Counted from the first letter of the stretch, positions 13,001-25,865 are shown. The stretch: DNA of 64,000 nucleotides from Ziziphus jujuba (GCF_031755915.1 NC_083382.1:32262501-32326500), one strand, 5' to 3'. The notes: generated by a model not told the origin, from the sequence alone. Numbers and translations are program-made.

Positions 13001-13663
13001 TAAACTCTTTTCTTGTTTTTATTTTTTGTTTATTTTTTTGGTTTTTTAAATTCTAAAAGCAGAATGAGAATATCGACAAACTTTGGTTTTATTTTTTTAT
13101 TTTTTATTAAGTTATTATTGCAGTGGAATTGTAATAGTTAAAACTCATATAATAAGGTAAGGAATTCACTAGCCACTAATGGTTATTTTATTTGGCTACT
13201 TATGAGAAAGAATTGACTTCTTTTCCATTCAACTTTTTTATTTTATTTTTATAAATATTTTTATCTGTTTTTTAGTTTGCTTCCTTTCCTTCAATTAGGG
13301 TGAAAAATTGGCAAATACGAATTTATGGAACTAATGGTACTTGATCGTTTAAATTCTCAATTCGTAGCCCATGATTACTACGCGGTCTATCAAAAATATT
13401 TTAACTTGTGTGAATCTACAGGTTGTGGGTTATTATTACCAACAGTGATGATGATGATGATGCATTAAGCTTTTGTACTGTGGGTTTTTTGTTGGATCAG
13501 CTAGAAAGAGACGAAGATTGGTGAAACATTGTTTTATCCTACTTTTTGTTTTAATATTTGCAATTCTTTTATGTTTTCAAAATTGTACAACTTGAATAAA
13601 AATTATATTCACTAAAAATTTAATTTGTTTTAATTCTATTGGTTTGAAAAACAAAATTAATCG

Positions 13664-13980
13664 TCCAAATAATTTAAAAAAGGGCGCCTACATAACAATA
13701 ACAATCCAGAGAGAAAGCAAACAAATGTGGTCGTATAATTGGCATTGTTCATTTTTGTGTCATCTACGGAATTGGGAACACAGCCCAAGAAAAAACAAAA
13801 AAAATAAAAACAGTTTGAAAACTGTTCAACAAATGGCATTGTGGCTTTATAAATTGCCATGGTTCATTCCTTTTGCTGAAATGAGAATCAACAAAAACTG
13901 TCCTCATTTAAACTTAAAAGGATGGAAAAGATCGATCTGGTTTGGTATTTCTTGGATAAATTATATTTCTTATACATAAT
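13664..13980. repeat. Copy of a cystinosin 5' flank
   Basis: 13664-13770 matches the sequence just upstream of cystinosin copy 3 (32585-32697): GCGCCTACATAACAATAACAATCCA...GTGGTCGTATAATTGGC...CATCTACGG. Here it is not followed by exon 1. It continues into the flank block shared with 10960-11060. Confidence 0.65.
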
Positions 13981-14681
13981 TTGAAAGAATCTCTATTTCT
14001 GTTCTTGGAATTAAAAGCATCAAGTTGTGTAATTTAGTGATTCCCATAATGTCTAAACATTTATAATGTTTGTAAGAATTACATTTATTCTAAGGCAATA
14101 GAAAATAATTTGTACCCTTTATTTGATGCGACTATATTATGTAATATCTACTAAAGTTACAAGTTTCCTTATCCAAGACAAACCAAGAAAAAAGAATCAA
14201 TGAGAAACTGTGGATTCCAAAAGCATACTTCTACATTAGGCACCAAAAGCGAAACTAAATCCCAGAGAATATGGTTGTATAACTTGCCATTATTCATTAC
14301 TTTGGTAGAGATGAGAATCAACAGAAACTGTCCCTCACTGCAACTATAAGATCAATGGCCACCGACATTCGAGAGTGCTCACTGTCAGTTATGTACCCAT
14401 CTTTCAGAGCCCACATCCAAATCAAATTAAATTAAAAAGTTAAAAAAAAAAAAAAAAAAACACTTGAAAGAGAATGAGCTTGAATATCATTTTGAAGAGG
14501 GTGAATATGGATAAATCTAAGGTAGTGCACAAAATTATGTGCATAACAATGTGTGATATTATTGTCAAAAAGTGGCATAGCTAATTTGCAGCACTTTTGG
14601 TCTCTTTTTATTTTTTTATTTTTATGTTATCATTGGGAACTGTGAATAGAGCAAAACACACAAACACGAACATGATAGCAA

Positions 14682-15095
14682 CATAGAACTCCAATCCGAT
14701 GAAAATCACCTGTAAAGTTCAGGGCTGGATTGCTTTTGCTCTCTGGTCTTTGAGTTTGTACCCACAAGTCATCTTAAACTTTCGTAGAAAAAGGTCATTC
14801 CTACCTTCAACACAAAATATTTTAAAAAAAAAAAAAATTTAAGGTGCCAAGTTTATAAGTCACATAATTTTGTATCTATTAATTGTTCTTTTTATCGAAT
14901 GAAAATGTTTAATAGTTACTTAAATAAATTTCTATTAACTCAAAATTCACTGTTGCAGATATCTAGTTTCTTTGTCCTTGTCTTCTGTTCAACATTTCTT
15001 GCTATATCCTACCAAAAGATCATTGATCCCGTGTAAAAGCGGTTAGGAAATCAAGCAGCCATATGTCAATTCTTCACCTAGTCATCCTAACACAA
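14682..15095 (+). pseudogene. Cystinosin relic: exon 1 joined to exon 8
   Basis: 14682-14794 is a decayed exon 1. The start codon reads ATA, the Trp-4 codon is TAG, and further on [23 protein letters not shown] is still readable with the PQ-loop. Exons 2-7 are missing, and 14959-15095 is a damaged exon 8 with a frame change (ISSFFVLVF). The ~65 bp in front of exon 8 match those in front of the 11.2-kb relic. Clearly non-functional. Confidence 0.8.
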
Positions 15096-15109
15096 TATGT
15101 TTTGTGTTT

Positions 15110-17063
15110 ATTATAAAGCAGATGCAAATATATTTAACATTGTTTATAAATGTTTTTTGATATATATATATTTTACAAGTGTTAAGCCCATGCCATTATG
15201 CATGGGAATTGTAATTGAAATAGATAATTTTAATAATTATCAATAAAAATTAATTAATTGTAATCAAATTGAATATTAAAATATTATATAAATAGCATTG
15301 CACAAATAAAATTTTTAATTGGAATATATGTAAATTTTAAAAATTATAAATTAATATAATTTTTTAATCTTTTGTCATAATAAGTATAATAATTACTTTT
15401 AGATAACCATTAATTTTGCATACAAATTCACTTGTAAATATGCTTAAGTTTCTTTTATTTGAAAAAGGAAAAAAGCATACATCAAACCCGTCCAATAATA
15501 CATATAAATAAGATTATTACTCAACATTTAAAATAATTATGGATGCAATAACTTATAGTTTTGAAACACAATATCAATTAACTTGCTCATTTTTCCATAA
15601 GATTCTTAATGCTTAGAATTGTCTTTGACAAAAACCTTTTCAAGAATATTTTCAAACAAAAATGTCAAAAAAATATCAATTTTAAAAGCATAAATAATTG
15701 ATAATCAACTTTATATTTACCAAACAATTTATATTCATCATATTTAATAGTACTTAAAATATTGGCAAATAATTTAAAGATAAAATTTTATATTAGAAAA
15801 TCTTCATCTATAACATCTACAACATTAGATTTTTGCATAACATCTATATTTGTGTCAATATTTTTTTCTATACTTTTCTTTTCTTCCTTTTTTTTTTTCC
15901 ACTTTTTCTCTTCCTTGTATTTTTTAACTTTTTCCATTATTTTTCCAACATCTTTTTCTTTTTTGGTTTCTCTCTCTATTTATAGAGTTGTAAGATTTTG
16001 ATAAAATATGATTTTAAATTTCATTTTTTTAATTCAATTTTTGACTTTAAATTTTGATTTGAAATTTATATTTTGAAATATAAATTTAAAATATAAGTTT
16101 ATCTCTCTTTCAAAATATAAATTTCAAATATACCTTATTTTTCATGTAAAAGATTTAATTTACTTAGATAAAAAATTTGATTTAAATGGAATAATTGTAT
16201 TTTCATTGGTCTTTTCTGTTATCTTATATATATATATATATATAAAGAATTTGATTTAAATGGAATAATTGTATTCTCATAAGTCTTTTCTATTATCTTA
16301 CATATATATATATATATATATATATTAATTTTAGGGATATTTCCTTTCATATATATATTTTAAAAATATTTTTAATAAAACAATTATTTTCATTAAATTT
16401 TATAGCTCATTATTTCTATTTATAGTTATTTATATCATATATAGAATATCTTACCTTATAGATATTGGTCAAATCATGTATATATATATATATATATATA
16501 TATATCTATATGTGTGTGTGTGTGTATTTATGATTAATAAAATTCATGCCTTGGCATATTTTTCTTAAAAATCTTCGATTATCTTTTATATTGACATTAA
16601 AACTATAAGTAATTATCAGTTTTTAAAATTTAAATTTAATAAATATCATTATAGTTCAAGTTTATCCATTTTTTTATCAAGCATACAATAATATAATTAT
16701 AAAAATAACTAGATAGTAGAATAATTATTTAATAATATTATCATTAATAGTAGGATAATTATTTAATAATATTATCATTTTTGTTAAAAATATAAAATTA
16801 GCATGGCATAGCAATCAAGATTGAAGATTAAATAATATTACAAAAATTAACTCAGTCATAATTACAAATTAAATTGATGATTATTAGTTTTATACAATTT
16901 TCATTATATTGTATAATTACCAAAAAAAAAAAATTTACATTACCTTAAATCCTAAACCCATAATCTAAAAATATTTAATTATACTTTTAAATATGAAATC
17001 CACATTTTATATAGAATCGATTTTAAATTGCTCCACATTATTAAAATATTGTCATATATATAC

Positions 17064-17094
<31 letters not shown>

Positions 17095-18050
17095 AAAGTA
17101 CATTTTGAGCACCTTTTGAAAAATGTTGAAAAAATGCATTATCCATTTTAAATTTATGATAAAAACATCAATTTCATTATTAATTATCATATATTAATTT
17201 TATTATTTTATAATAAAATTACATTTATTACACATCCATATATAAATATATATTAGCATATGGAGTTTTTGTGTAAAATATCTTTGATAATAAATAAATA
17301 TTTTATTATATACATGTGTTTTTTTTATCTTATTTTTAAAAAAAATTGAAAAAGAAATCAAATAAGAAGGAAAAAAGTTCCTTTTGCCGTTACATCACCA
17401 AAAATAAAATCTCCCTGCCCACATATTATGGAAATTTTTAAAAATCAAAGTCAAATTTTCTATTCCAAACTTTATGAAAATTGTGTAATTTTTATTTGTA
17501 GAAATATTACTTTTGTAAATCATTTGTGGAAATATTATTTACATAAATTATGCTTAAACCGGTGTACATGTTATTGCAAAGATTTATAACCAAATCTTGA
17601 TAATACCCACATGTTATGGAAATTTTCAAAAATCAAAATCATATTATTCCTTTCAAGTTTTATTAAAACCGTGAAAATTTTCAAATAATTTTATTTTTGA
17701 ACTTTAATTTTTTTATAATGTTTTTGGAAGGAAATAAAATGAATATAAGGATGATATATGGCAATAATATTTTAAGATTGTGGTATATTTAGACAATTTT
17801 ATTTTTTGAATTTTAATTTTTTTTGATACTTTTGAAGGAAAATAAAATGAACATGAAGATAACATGTAGCAAAAATTTTTACTCATTATCTTACTTTTAT
17901 ATATTACTAATATTAATTCCATGCAATGTACGGTATAGATATCTGATAGTTGATTATTTCGAAAATGATTAATAATAATTAATTATATTTAATTCAACTT
18001 AAATTGATTAATTATATTATTTTTGACGAATAAAGATCAAGCCTAAATTT
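15110..18050. other. Very AT-rich gene-free region with TA microsatellites
   Basis: No coding sequence supported. TA runs occur near 16224, 16301, 16478 and 17068, and a TG run near 16511. A ~75-bp direct repeat (TTTGATTTAAATGGAATAATTGTATT...) occurs at 16176 and 16249. A 7-bp-stem hairpin (CCCATGC-CATTAT-GCATGGG) sits at 15187-15206. Confidence 0.7.
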
Positions 18051-18061
18051 TTATTATACTT

Positions 18062-18215
18062 GTTGATCATCTAGATAGAACTTGTGGGTTCATGAGCTGC
18101 GCATAAATGTTTCGAGAGCTGCCTCTCCATGGCTATAGGCAACACATTTTCAGTTGTGACTAAAATATAGATAGGCTTTACAATTGACAACAATCACAAA
18201 ATTATATTAAATAGA
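18062..18215 (-). pseudogene. Relic of the 3' end of an LRR receptor kinase gene
   Basis: Read against 19427-19830, the first ~38 bases (GATAGAACTTGTGGGTTCATGAGCTG) match the C-terminal codons of the kinase at 19.4 kb. After a deletion, the stretch GGCTATAGGCAACACATTTTCAG...TTTACAATTGACAACAATCA matches its last-exon start and intron edge. Most of the exon is gone. It shows that at least two kinase copies once lay here. Confidence 0.7.
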
Positions 18216-20725
18216 AAAGTCAAGTTTTGTTTCGTTTATCCTTTCTAAGGCTAGTCTAACTAAATTTTCAATATTTGTTAAAAAATTATTTTAAATGGGA
18301 TAATTAAAAAAAGAAAAAAGAACAAAAAGAATGAGGAAGAGTATAATCAAAACAGAACGATATTTAAATTAAAGTTTGTTTAGGCATATATAAGATTGAC
18401 TACAAGAAAAGAAAACAATCATTAATAATGATTTACTTACTAGTAAAATCGTTTACTTTAAATGATGAAATACTATTTAGGATAATGATTCGCACATTGG
18501 AATTAAAAAAATATAAAATAACGATAGTTTGATGACGATGTCTATTATAAATAGTGATCTACATTGTTAGCAAACAAGTTAATTACCATTGTCATAATTT
18601 TTCTGCCGTTTGTTGTTTGATTCATTTGCATGAATGTTGGTGCTTGACCCATCTATGTCGTCTAATCTTCCATGCAGACTTCTTTTTGGTATGCAAAAAC
18701 TTTTTCATAGGGAAGAAAATCACTAAACTAGTTAGATCATCTTTATTTTATTTTTTTATTTAAATATTGGAAATAAAGAAATTTAAACTCAAAATCTTTG
18801 TTTCAAAAAGTATTATTGCCAGCAGCCTGTTCATAAATGGACAACAAAACTTCACTTTTGCATTCAACTAAGCCCAACTCTTTTTGTTTCTCTTTTGTAC
18901 AAGACACTTTATTTGATGGAAAGACTCGAGGCAGTATTTAATTTAAAAGAAATTTTGTAGAGGAGAGATTTGAATAAAGTGTTGACCAATAAGTATAGAT
19001 TTTTATTTATTGAAGTTATAAGGCTGTTATGTGATTTATATGTTTGTTTTGGTAGGGATTTATTTTTTCCTTTATCAAGACGTAAATCTTACTTAGCATT
19101 GATATTGTGTATAGATTTAGTGATAATGTTGACTGGTTGAAGGTTTATGGATAAAAACCGGACATTTACCCAAAAAAAAAAAAAAAAACAGGACCAAATT
19201 TTAAAACATAACTTGATGGACACTTCCAATAAAAATATAAAACAAAAAGAAAAAGAGAAGCCTAACTACATGCTTCATGTGGATATTGGGGCCGTCAGTT
19301 ACAGGTCATTAAATGGGCCCAATGCTTGTTTAAAAAGAAGCCCAATTGTATCTAGTGGAGATAGATCCTTGTAACAAGACAAAATCATCATTCAACCGAA
19401 TTAATTGTAAGCAACCGATTAATTTAGTGATCCAGATAGACTTGTGGGTTCATGAGCTGCCCAACTGAGATATCATGAAAGCACTTGGCAAAGGGTGTGC
19501 TGCAAGCAAGAAACTCTTTAGACAGACTCTGCATGGTTGGTCGACGCTTTGGGTTGGCCTGTAAACATGCAAATGCAATTGTTGAAACAAGCATGACATC
19601 CCGGATAGCCGAACGACTTCTTGGGGGCGGTAGACGTTGGTCTAATATTTCAATAAGCAGTAGACTTTGCGTGGAAGATGATGTTAATGATGACAGCAAC
19701 TCTTTCGGATGCTTTCCCATTAGTGTTTCAAGTGCCACCACTCCAAAGCTATAAACATCGCATTTTTCAGTCACAGACAACGTATAGGCAAGCTCTACAA
19801 TTGAAATCAATAATAAAAATATGAGATAAAATTCAAATAATCTTGTCTGAGCTCTACTCATTTCTTAACAACATTTTAATATAACAAATTAGACTTTGTA
19901 AATGTAAAATGAAAAGATAAAAAAAAATATTAAAGAATTTGATAAACAAATTAGACAAAATATAACTGGTTTTACTTCCTTTAAAGATGAAAAATAAAGG
20001 ATCAATATTGGCTTAGAAAGCTCTAGAATTAACTAGTATTTTTGATATACTTGGTCGGCAAGAAAAGCATTAGAATTTGTGAAAAAATATCTAAAATTGA
20101 GAATGAGATCAAGGCATAGTGGAGAAGTCTAGAAGATGTAAGAGTCAGCTAAGCAACCGACAATAGCAAGTATGAAAGGAAGCTTTGGCTTCTATGCCTA
20201 GTGAGCTACTCAATTAAGTAGAGTAGGCTCCTAGAAAGAGAGAGCTCTCATGTGTCAGTAAAGTATGTTAGAGTCAAGGGAGTTCCAAGGAGCCTCTCGT
20301 TAGTGTGAGTGAGAGCAAGTTTAGGAAGAGTGATAAGTGGTGTCCAAATATAGTGGGTTAATGTGGGTCTGGTTTAGGATGTCCTAGATGGCTATAGTAA
20401 TATATATGGAAAGGTCTTGTGAAAGTTATTTGATATAATATGAGTTATTATTTTTCTTCAACAAAAAAATAACAAAATATTAAGTACAAGAAAATATAAA
20501 AAGAACTACTAATACAAGCAAATATAAAAAGAATTACTAATAAGAAGCACAAACTTGCCTGGAGCAATATATCCATATGTGCTGGCAATTATGGTTTGAT
20601 TTGATGAATCTGGAGCAAGGAGTTTAGCTGTGCCAAAATCAGAAACAACAGCCTCCAGTTCCGAGTTGAGTAAAATGTTGTTGCTGGTTACATCCCGATG
20701 AACAATTGGTGGACTGCAATCATGA

Positions 20726-20731
20726 TACATG
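20726..20731. other. Target-site duplication ACATG (20727-20731), left
   Basis: ACATG directly precedes the left LTR and recurs at 26383-26387 directly after the right LTR. Five bases is the usual length for copia integrase. Confidence 0.95.
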
Positions 20732-21235
20732 TGTGAAGTCCAGCCGCACCACCACTGCACCGACAGTGTGAAGACTGCACAGCCACCATTTTTGACACCA
20801 CTGCACCGACAGTGTGAAGACTGCACAGCCACCATTTTTGACAATGGCCATTGCTGCACCGAAAATGGATTGCTCAACAATTGTGGGCTACTGTCAGAAG
20901 CTGTTGAAGATTGTGGCCATGCAACCGACTTTGTAAGCCTATAAATAGGCTCCATCCCGTTGCATGCAAGCAAGCCAAGAGAGCACGCTCAATATTATCC
21001 CAAGTGAGGAATATTGAGAGAAAACTCCGAGAGAGAGAGTGTTTAAGTTCCAGAGAGAGCTTGAGAGAAGAGTGAGCAATTCCAGAGAGAATTTGAGAGT
21101 GTAGAGAGAGGTTCCACGTGAGAATCCTCCATGAGAGAAGTTTTTATTTTTGTATTCTATTTCTAAGAGATTAATAGAATTCTTTTTATTTTTCTTCTCA
21201 TATTTCTTCTCTAAAGTGGTCAGAGAACCACAACA
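20732..21235 (+). repeat. Copia element left LTR
   Basis: 504 bp, TG...CA ends. It includes a 46-bp tandem duplication (ACCACTGCACCGACAGTGTG...) near the start, a TATAAATA box at 20940-20947 that probably drives transcription, and a GA-rich stretch downstream. Confidence 0.97.
20940..20947 (+). promoter_or_regulatory. TATA box of the copia LTR
   Basis: TATAAATA in a context of CCTATAAATAGGC. The same box is at 26087-26094 in the right LTR, where it could drive transcription out into the kinase gene in antisense. Confidence 0.75.
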
Positions 21236-21237
21236 AG

Positions 21238-21249
21238 TGGTATCAGAGC
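21238..21249 (+). other. Primer-binding site (initiator-Met tRNA)
   Basis: TGGTATCAGAGC lies two bases after the left LTR. This is the usual complement of plant initiator methionine tRNA 3' end. Confidence 0.95.
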
Positions 21250-21837
21250 TCCAGGTCGAGAGCTTGGGTTCAAAATTTGAAGAAACAGAGCCACTGTTCT
21301 TCAAGTTGGTGTTTCGAAAAGTTGCTCAAATAATTAATTTGACAATACCAGGTGAAAGTACCCGACGAGAAGAGAACACACAAGTTCGCCGGAGAGAAAG
21401 ATAGCGTTCCACGCGCCCGCACGCGCCGCCTGAAGTTTTCTGCAACAGTTCACGCGCCTCACGCGCCGTATGGAGGTTGAAGACGACCACGTCAGCAGAC
21501 ACGTCAGCGCACCCTGCCATGCGATCCGACACGTCGTCAGCCACGAAATCGCCACGTCATCTTCCACGTGTTGACACGTCAACACAATCTGCCACGTCAT
21601 CAGAAGTTTCTGAAATTACGGCACAGCCCCCTGAAGTGTTTGAAATTACAGATTGACCCCTGTAGTTTCCGTATTTACAGGTTGACGCAGAAGTTTTGTG
21701 AAATTACATATTTGCCCCAAAATTTCTGGTAATTATATTTTGACCCCGGAAGAGTCAAGTCCACCATTTTCGGCCGTTCCGGACGCAACGGTTAACTCCG
21801 TTTTGCCAAATTCAGCTCCATTTTTGGTCAAGCCATA

Positions 21838-23913
21838 ATGTCAATGGAAGAATCATCTTCGGGAGCTATGGTTAAGCTCACTGCCACAAATTATACACTT
21901 TGGAGACCTCGGATGGAAGATCTCCTCAATTGTAAGGATCTGTTTGATCCTATAGAAGCTAAAGGAGAAAACTCCGATCCCAGCAAAGTAGCAGAATGGA
22001 AGAAATTAAACAAGAAAACGATCGGTCAAATCAGGCAATGGATCGATCACAGTGTCTTCCATCATGTAGCGAAGGAAACGGATGCATATGCCCTCTGGAC
22101 AAAATTGGAGGACATGTACCAGGCCAAGACTGCTCGGAACAAAGCCCTGTTGCTTAAGCGATTGGTAAATTTAAAATTACAGAGTGGAACTTCTGTAGCC
22201 AAGCATACCAGTAAGTTCCAGAGCTTGGTAAATCAACTATCTGCTGTGGATTATCAACTAGGGGATGAGGATCAGGCCCTCCTACTTCTAAGCTCTCTTC
22301 CAGATAGTTGGGAGACATTGGTAGTCTCTCTCAGCAATTCGGCCCCGAATGGCAAACTTACTATGTCTATGGTTAAGGATGCCCTATTTAATGAAGAGGC
22401 CAGGAGAAAGGACATTGGCATGGATCAGTCACATGCCCTCGTCACAGAGAGAGGAAGACAACAAAGAGGTGGTCGAGATAGGGGGAGAGGCAGGAGCAAG
22501 AGCAGAGGCAGATCTACATACGGTAGAAAATCATCGTATAAGTGCTATCATTGTGGCCTGGAGGGTCACATGAAGAAGAACTGCAGAAAGTTGTTGAGAG
22601 AGCAGAGACTCCAAGGTAATCAGCCGAAGAAGGATGGAGAGACACTAGTCACTGTTACAGGCGAAGTGGTGCTCTGCTCCACCGAAGTAGAGACATGCCT
22701 TCATATATCAACCCAAGATGTTGAGTGGGTAGTCGATACTGCAGCATCCTACCATGTCACTCCACACAGAGATTTCTTCAAAACGTACAAAGCAGGAGAC
22801 TTTGGTACGGTAAAGATGGGAAATTCCAGTTTTGCAAAGATTATGGGAACTGGTGATATTCAGGTAAAAACGAATGTTGGTTGTACAATCACTTTGAAGG
22901 ATGTCCGTCATGTTCCAGATCTTCAGCTTAATCTACTTTCGGGAGCAGCCTTAGACAAGCAAGGCTATGACAACTACTTCAGCAAAGGCACATGGAAAAT
23001 GACGAAAGGTGCCATAGTTGTCGTCCAAGGACATATTTGTGGAACGCTGTACAAAACTCATGTGAAGATATGTGCAGAAAGCCTTAATATTGCAGAAGGA
23101 GAGGCGTCTCAAAATCTGTGGCACCAGAGACTCGGTCACATGAGTGAAAAAGGATTGTCCACTTTGGCAAGGAAGAAGCTTATCACTGTTTACAAGGATG
23201 CTGCGCTAGATCCTTGTAATCACTGCTTGTTTGGTAAGCAACATAGAGTCTCCTTCAGTTCCTCTGCATCGAGAAGATCAGAGTTGCTTAGTCTGGTGCA
23301 CTCTGATGTTTGTGGTCCCATGGAGGTGGAATCATTAGGTGGCAACAAGTATTTCCTGACCTTCATTGATGATGCTTCTCGGAAGGTGTGGGTATATTTC
23401 TTGAAGACAAAGGACCAGGTATTGGATTACTTCAAACTGTTTCATACCATGGTAGAGCGTGAAACAGGAAAGAAGCTGAAATGTCTCCGCTCAGATAATG
23501 GAGGGGAGTATACTTCCAAAGAGTTCGATGCCTACTGCAGAAGACACGGCATTCGACATGAGAAGACGGTCCCTTGCACCCCACAACATAATGGAATAGC
23601 CGAAAGAATGAACCGAACCATTATGGAAAAGGTCAGAAGTATGATCAGTATGGCTAAGCTGCCAAAGCCATTCTGGGGAGAAGCTATTCGTGCCGCCTGC
23701 TATTTAATCAACAGATCACCGTCAGTACCGTTGAATTTTGAAATTCCGGAGAAAATGTGGTCGGGTAAGATTCCCTCCTACTCTCATTTAAGAGTGTTTG
23801 GTTGTTTAGCTTATGTACATGTATCCAAGGAGCTCAGACAGAAGCTCGATGCAAGATCTACTCCATGCATCTTTATAGGATATGGAGATGAAGAATTCGG
23901 ATACAGGTTATGA
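21838..23913 (+). CDS. Copia gag-protease-integrase (ends at premature stop)
   Basis: The 691-codon open part of the copia polyprotein. Residues 1-230 form a gag region with a basic Arg/Gly-rich end. The zinc knuckle is CX2CX4HX4C at C236-C249. The aspartic protease has DTAAS at D300, where many relatives have DSGAS. The integrase has an HHCC zinc-binding module (WHQRLGH...CNHC) and the DD35E triad D490, D553, E589. The TGA at 23911-23913 falls in a GYRL context at the integrase C terminus, and the same reading frame continues open behind it, so this stop is a mutation and not the natural end. Start at the ATG 21838, the first in the frame after the leader. Confidence 0.9.
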   Translation: MSMEESSSGAMVKLTATNYTLWRPRMEDLLNCKDLFDPIEAKGENSDPSKVAEWKKLNKKTIGQIRQWIDHSVFHHVAKETDAYALWTKLEDMYQAKTARNKALLLKRLVNLKLQSGTSVAKHTSKFQSLVNQLSAVDYQLGDEDQALLLLSSLPDSWETLVVSLSNSAPNGKLTMSMVKDALFNEEARRKDIGMDQSHALVTERGRQQRGGRDRGRGRSKSRGRSTYGRKSSYKCYHCGLEGHMKKNCRKLLREQRLQGNQPKKDGETLVTVTGEVVLCSTEVETCLHISTQDVEWVVDTAASYHVTPHRDFFKTYKAGDFGTVKMGNSSFAKIMGTGDIQVKTNVGCTITLKDVRHVPDLQLNLLSGAALDKQGYDNYFSKGTWKMTKGAIVVVQGHICGTLYKTHVKICAESLNIAEGEASQNLWHQRLGHMSEKGLSTLARKKLITVYKDAALDPCNHCLFGKQHRVSFSSSASRRSELLSLVHSDVCGPMEVESLGGNKYFLTFIDDASRKVWVYFLKTKDQVLDYFKLFHTMVERETGKKLKCLRSDNGGEYTSKEFDAYCRRHGIRHEKTVPCTPQHNGIAERMNRTIMEKVRSMISMAKLPKPFWGEAIRAACYLINRSPSVPLNFEIPEKMWSGKIPSYSHLRVFGCLAYVHVSKELRQKLDARSTPCIFIGYGDEEFGYRL

Positions 23914-25844
23914 GACCCGAAAACAAAGAAGGTTATTAGAAGCAGGGATGTAGTATTCCATGAAAACCAGAAAATGGAAGACATTGAAAAGCCCAGAATG
24001 TCTCCTAATTGTAGTTCTAGTGCCGAGAATTTTTGTCCTAATCCAGCACCAGCACAAATAGCCACAGAAGATAATGAGGTGCATGAAGATATACCAGAAG
24101 CAGACCAGGAGGAAGAAGGGGATATTGAGCAGGGGGAGACTCAATCCTCTCAAGCAGCTGCAGGGCCATCACAGCGGTCAGATGATGGTACACCTCCTGA
24201 AACCAGTGGTTTACAAGTTTGGAGATCTGAGCGAGGCCGAATTCCATCAAAGAGATTTTCAGAATCTGAGTATATTCTGCTTACTGAAGAGGGGGAGCCA
24301 GAGAGTTTCCAGGAAGCTGTTTCTCATCAAGAGAAGGAAAAGTGGCTGCAAGCAATGCAAGATGAGATGGAATCCTTGCAGAAAAATCATACTTATGAGT
24401 TGGTTGAGCTTCCAACAAGAAAAAAGGCACTAAAGAATAAATGGGTGTTCAAGCTCAAGAAAGATGGCAGCGGAAGGGTGGTGAAATACAAAACCCGATT
24501 GGTGGTCAAAGGATTTCTTCAGAAGAAAGGAATTGACTTTGATGAGATTTTTTCCCCAGTGGTAAAAATGACTTCAATTCGAATCATTTTTGGTTTAGTA
24601 GCAAGTCTAAACCTAGAGCTTGAACAGATGGATGTGAAGACAGCATTTCTTCACGGTGATTTACATGAAGAAATCTACATGAAGGATTTGAGGTTTCAGG
24701 GAAAGAAAACCTCGTATGCAAGCTAAAGAAGAGCTTGTATGGCCTCAAGCAAGCACCAAGACAATGGTACAAGAAGTTTGACTCGTTTATGATGAGTCAA
24801 GGCTATAAAAGGACTACAGCAGACCAGTGTGTTTATATTCAAAAATTTTCAGGTGGAAACTTCATTGCACTTTTGCTATATGTGGACGACATGTTGATCG
24901 TTGGACAAGATGCAATAAAGATTAGTCAGCTGAAGAAAGAATTATCTAAGTCCTTTGATATGAAAGACTTAGGACCAGCTCAACAAATTTTGGGAATGCA
25001 AATAATCCGAGACAGGAAGAATAGAAGGTTATGGCTATCTCAAGAGAAGTACGTTGAACGGGTGATAAAGAAATTCAACATGGATAAAGCCAAACCGGTC
25101 ATCATTCCACTTGCAAATCATTTCAAGTTGAGTAAGAGATTGTGCCCCTCATCCAAAGAAGAGATAGAGGAGATGGCTTCAGTACCATATTCTTCAGCGG
25201 TAGGAAGTCTGATGTATGCAATGGTGTGTACCAGACCAGACATTGCTCACGCAGTAGGTGTTGTGAGCAGATTTCTTTCAAATCCTTGAAAGAAACACTG
25301 GGAAGCAGTCAAATGGATTCTCAGGTATCTTAAAGGTACATCGAAGCTGTGCTTGTGCTACGGGGGAGGTGATCCAATCTTAGAAGGCTATACAGATGCA
25401 GATATGGCCGGAGACCCTGATAATAGAAAGTCTACATCAGGTTATCTCTACACTTTTGTAGGGGGAGCTGTGTCATGGCAGTCAAGATTGCAGAAGTGTG
25501 TTGCTTTATCCACTACTGAAGCAGAGTACATTGCCGCAGCGGAAGCGGGTAAGGAAATGTTGTGGTTAAAGCGTTTTCTCACAGAATTGGGCATCAAGCA
25601 AGAAGACTACAAGATACATTGTGATAACCAAAGTGCCATGGATTTGAGCAAAAACTCAATGTATCATTCCCGTACAAAGCACATTGACATCCGCTATCAT
25701 TGGATACGCGAAGTAATAGATCAACAGTTGCTGAAACTGATGAAGATCCACACAAAAGAGAATCCAGCAGATATGCTTACAAAAGTTGTTGCTCAAGAGA
25801 AGCTGAAGCTATGCAGAGACATAGCTGGAATAGATGGCAGATGA
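23914..25844 (+). pseudogene. Copia reverse transcriptase and RNase H, broken
   Basis: It follows the stop at 23911 in the same frame. A linker and the N-terminal reverse transcriptase (WVFKLKKDG, VVKGFLQKKG, QMDVKTAFLHGDLHEEIYM) run to about 24683. There a small deletion shifts the frame, so the old frame ends at 24726 and the new one is open from 24735. The palm follows with LLYVDDMLIVG, then a further in-frame TGA at 25287-25289. RNase H (LEGYTDADMAGD, LSTTEAEY, HCDNQSAMDLSKN) runs to the natural end at 25844. With two stops and one frameshift this copy cannot supply its own enzymes. Confidence 0.93.
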
Positions 25845-25865
25845 CCATCAGTTTTAAATGTGGCT

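Noticed and set aside
25353..25844. RNase H segment as a separate gene
   Set aside because: It is in frame with the reverse transcriptase segment before it, separated only by the stop at 25287, and ends at the normal pol end.
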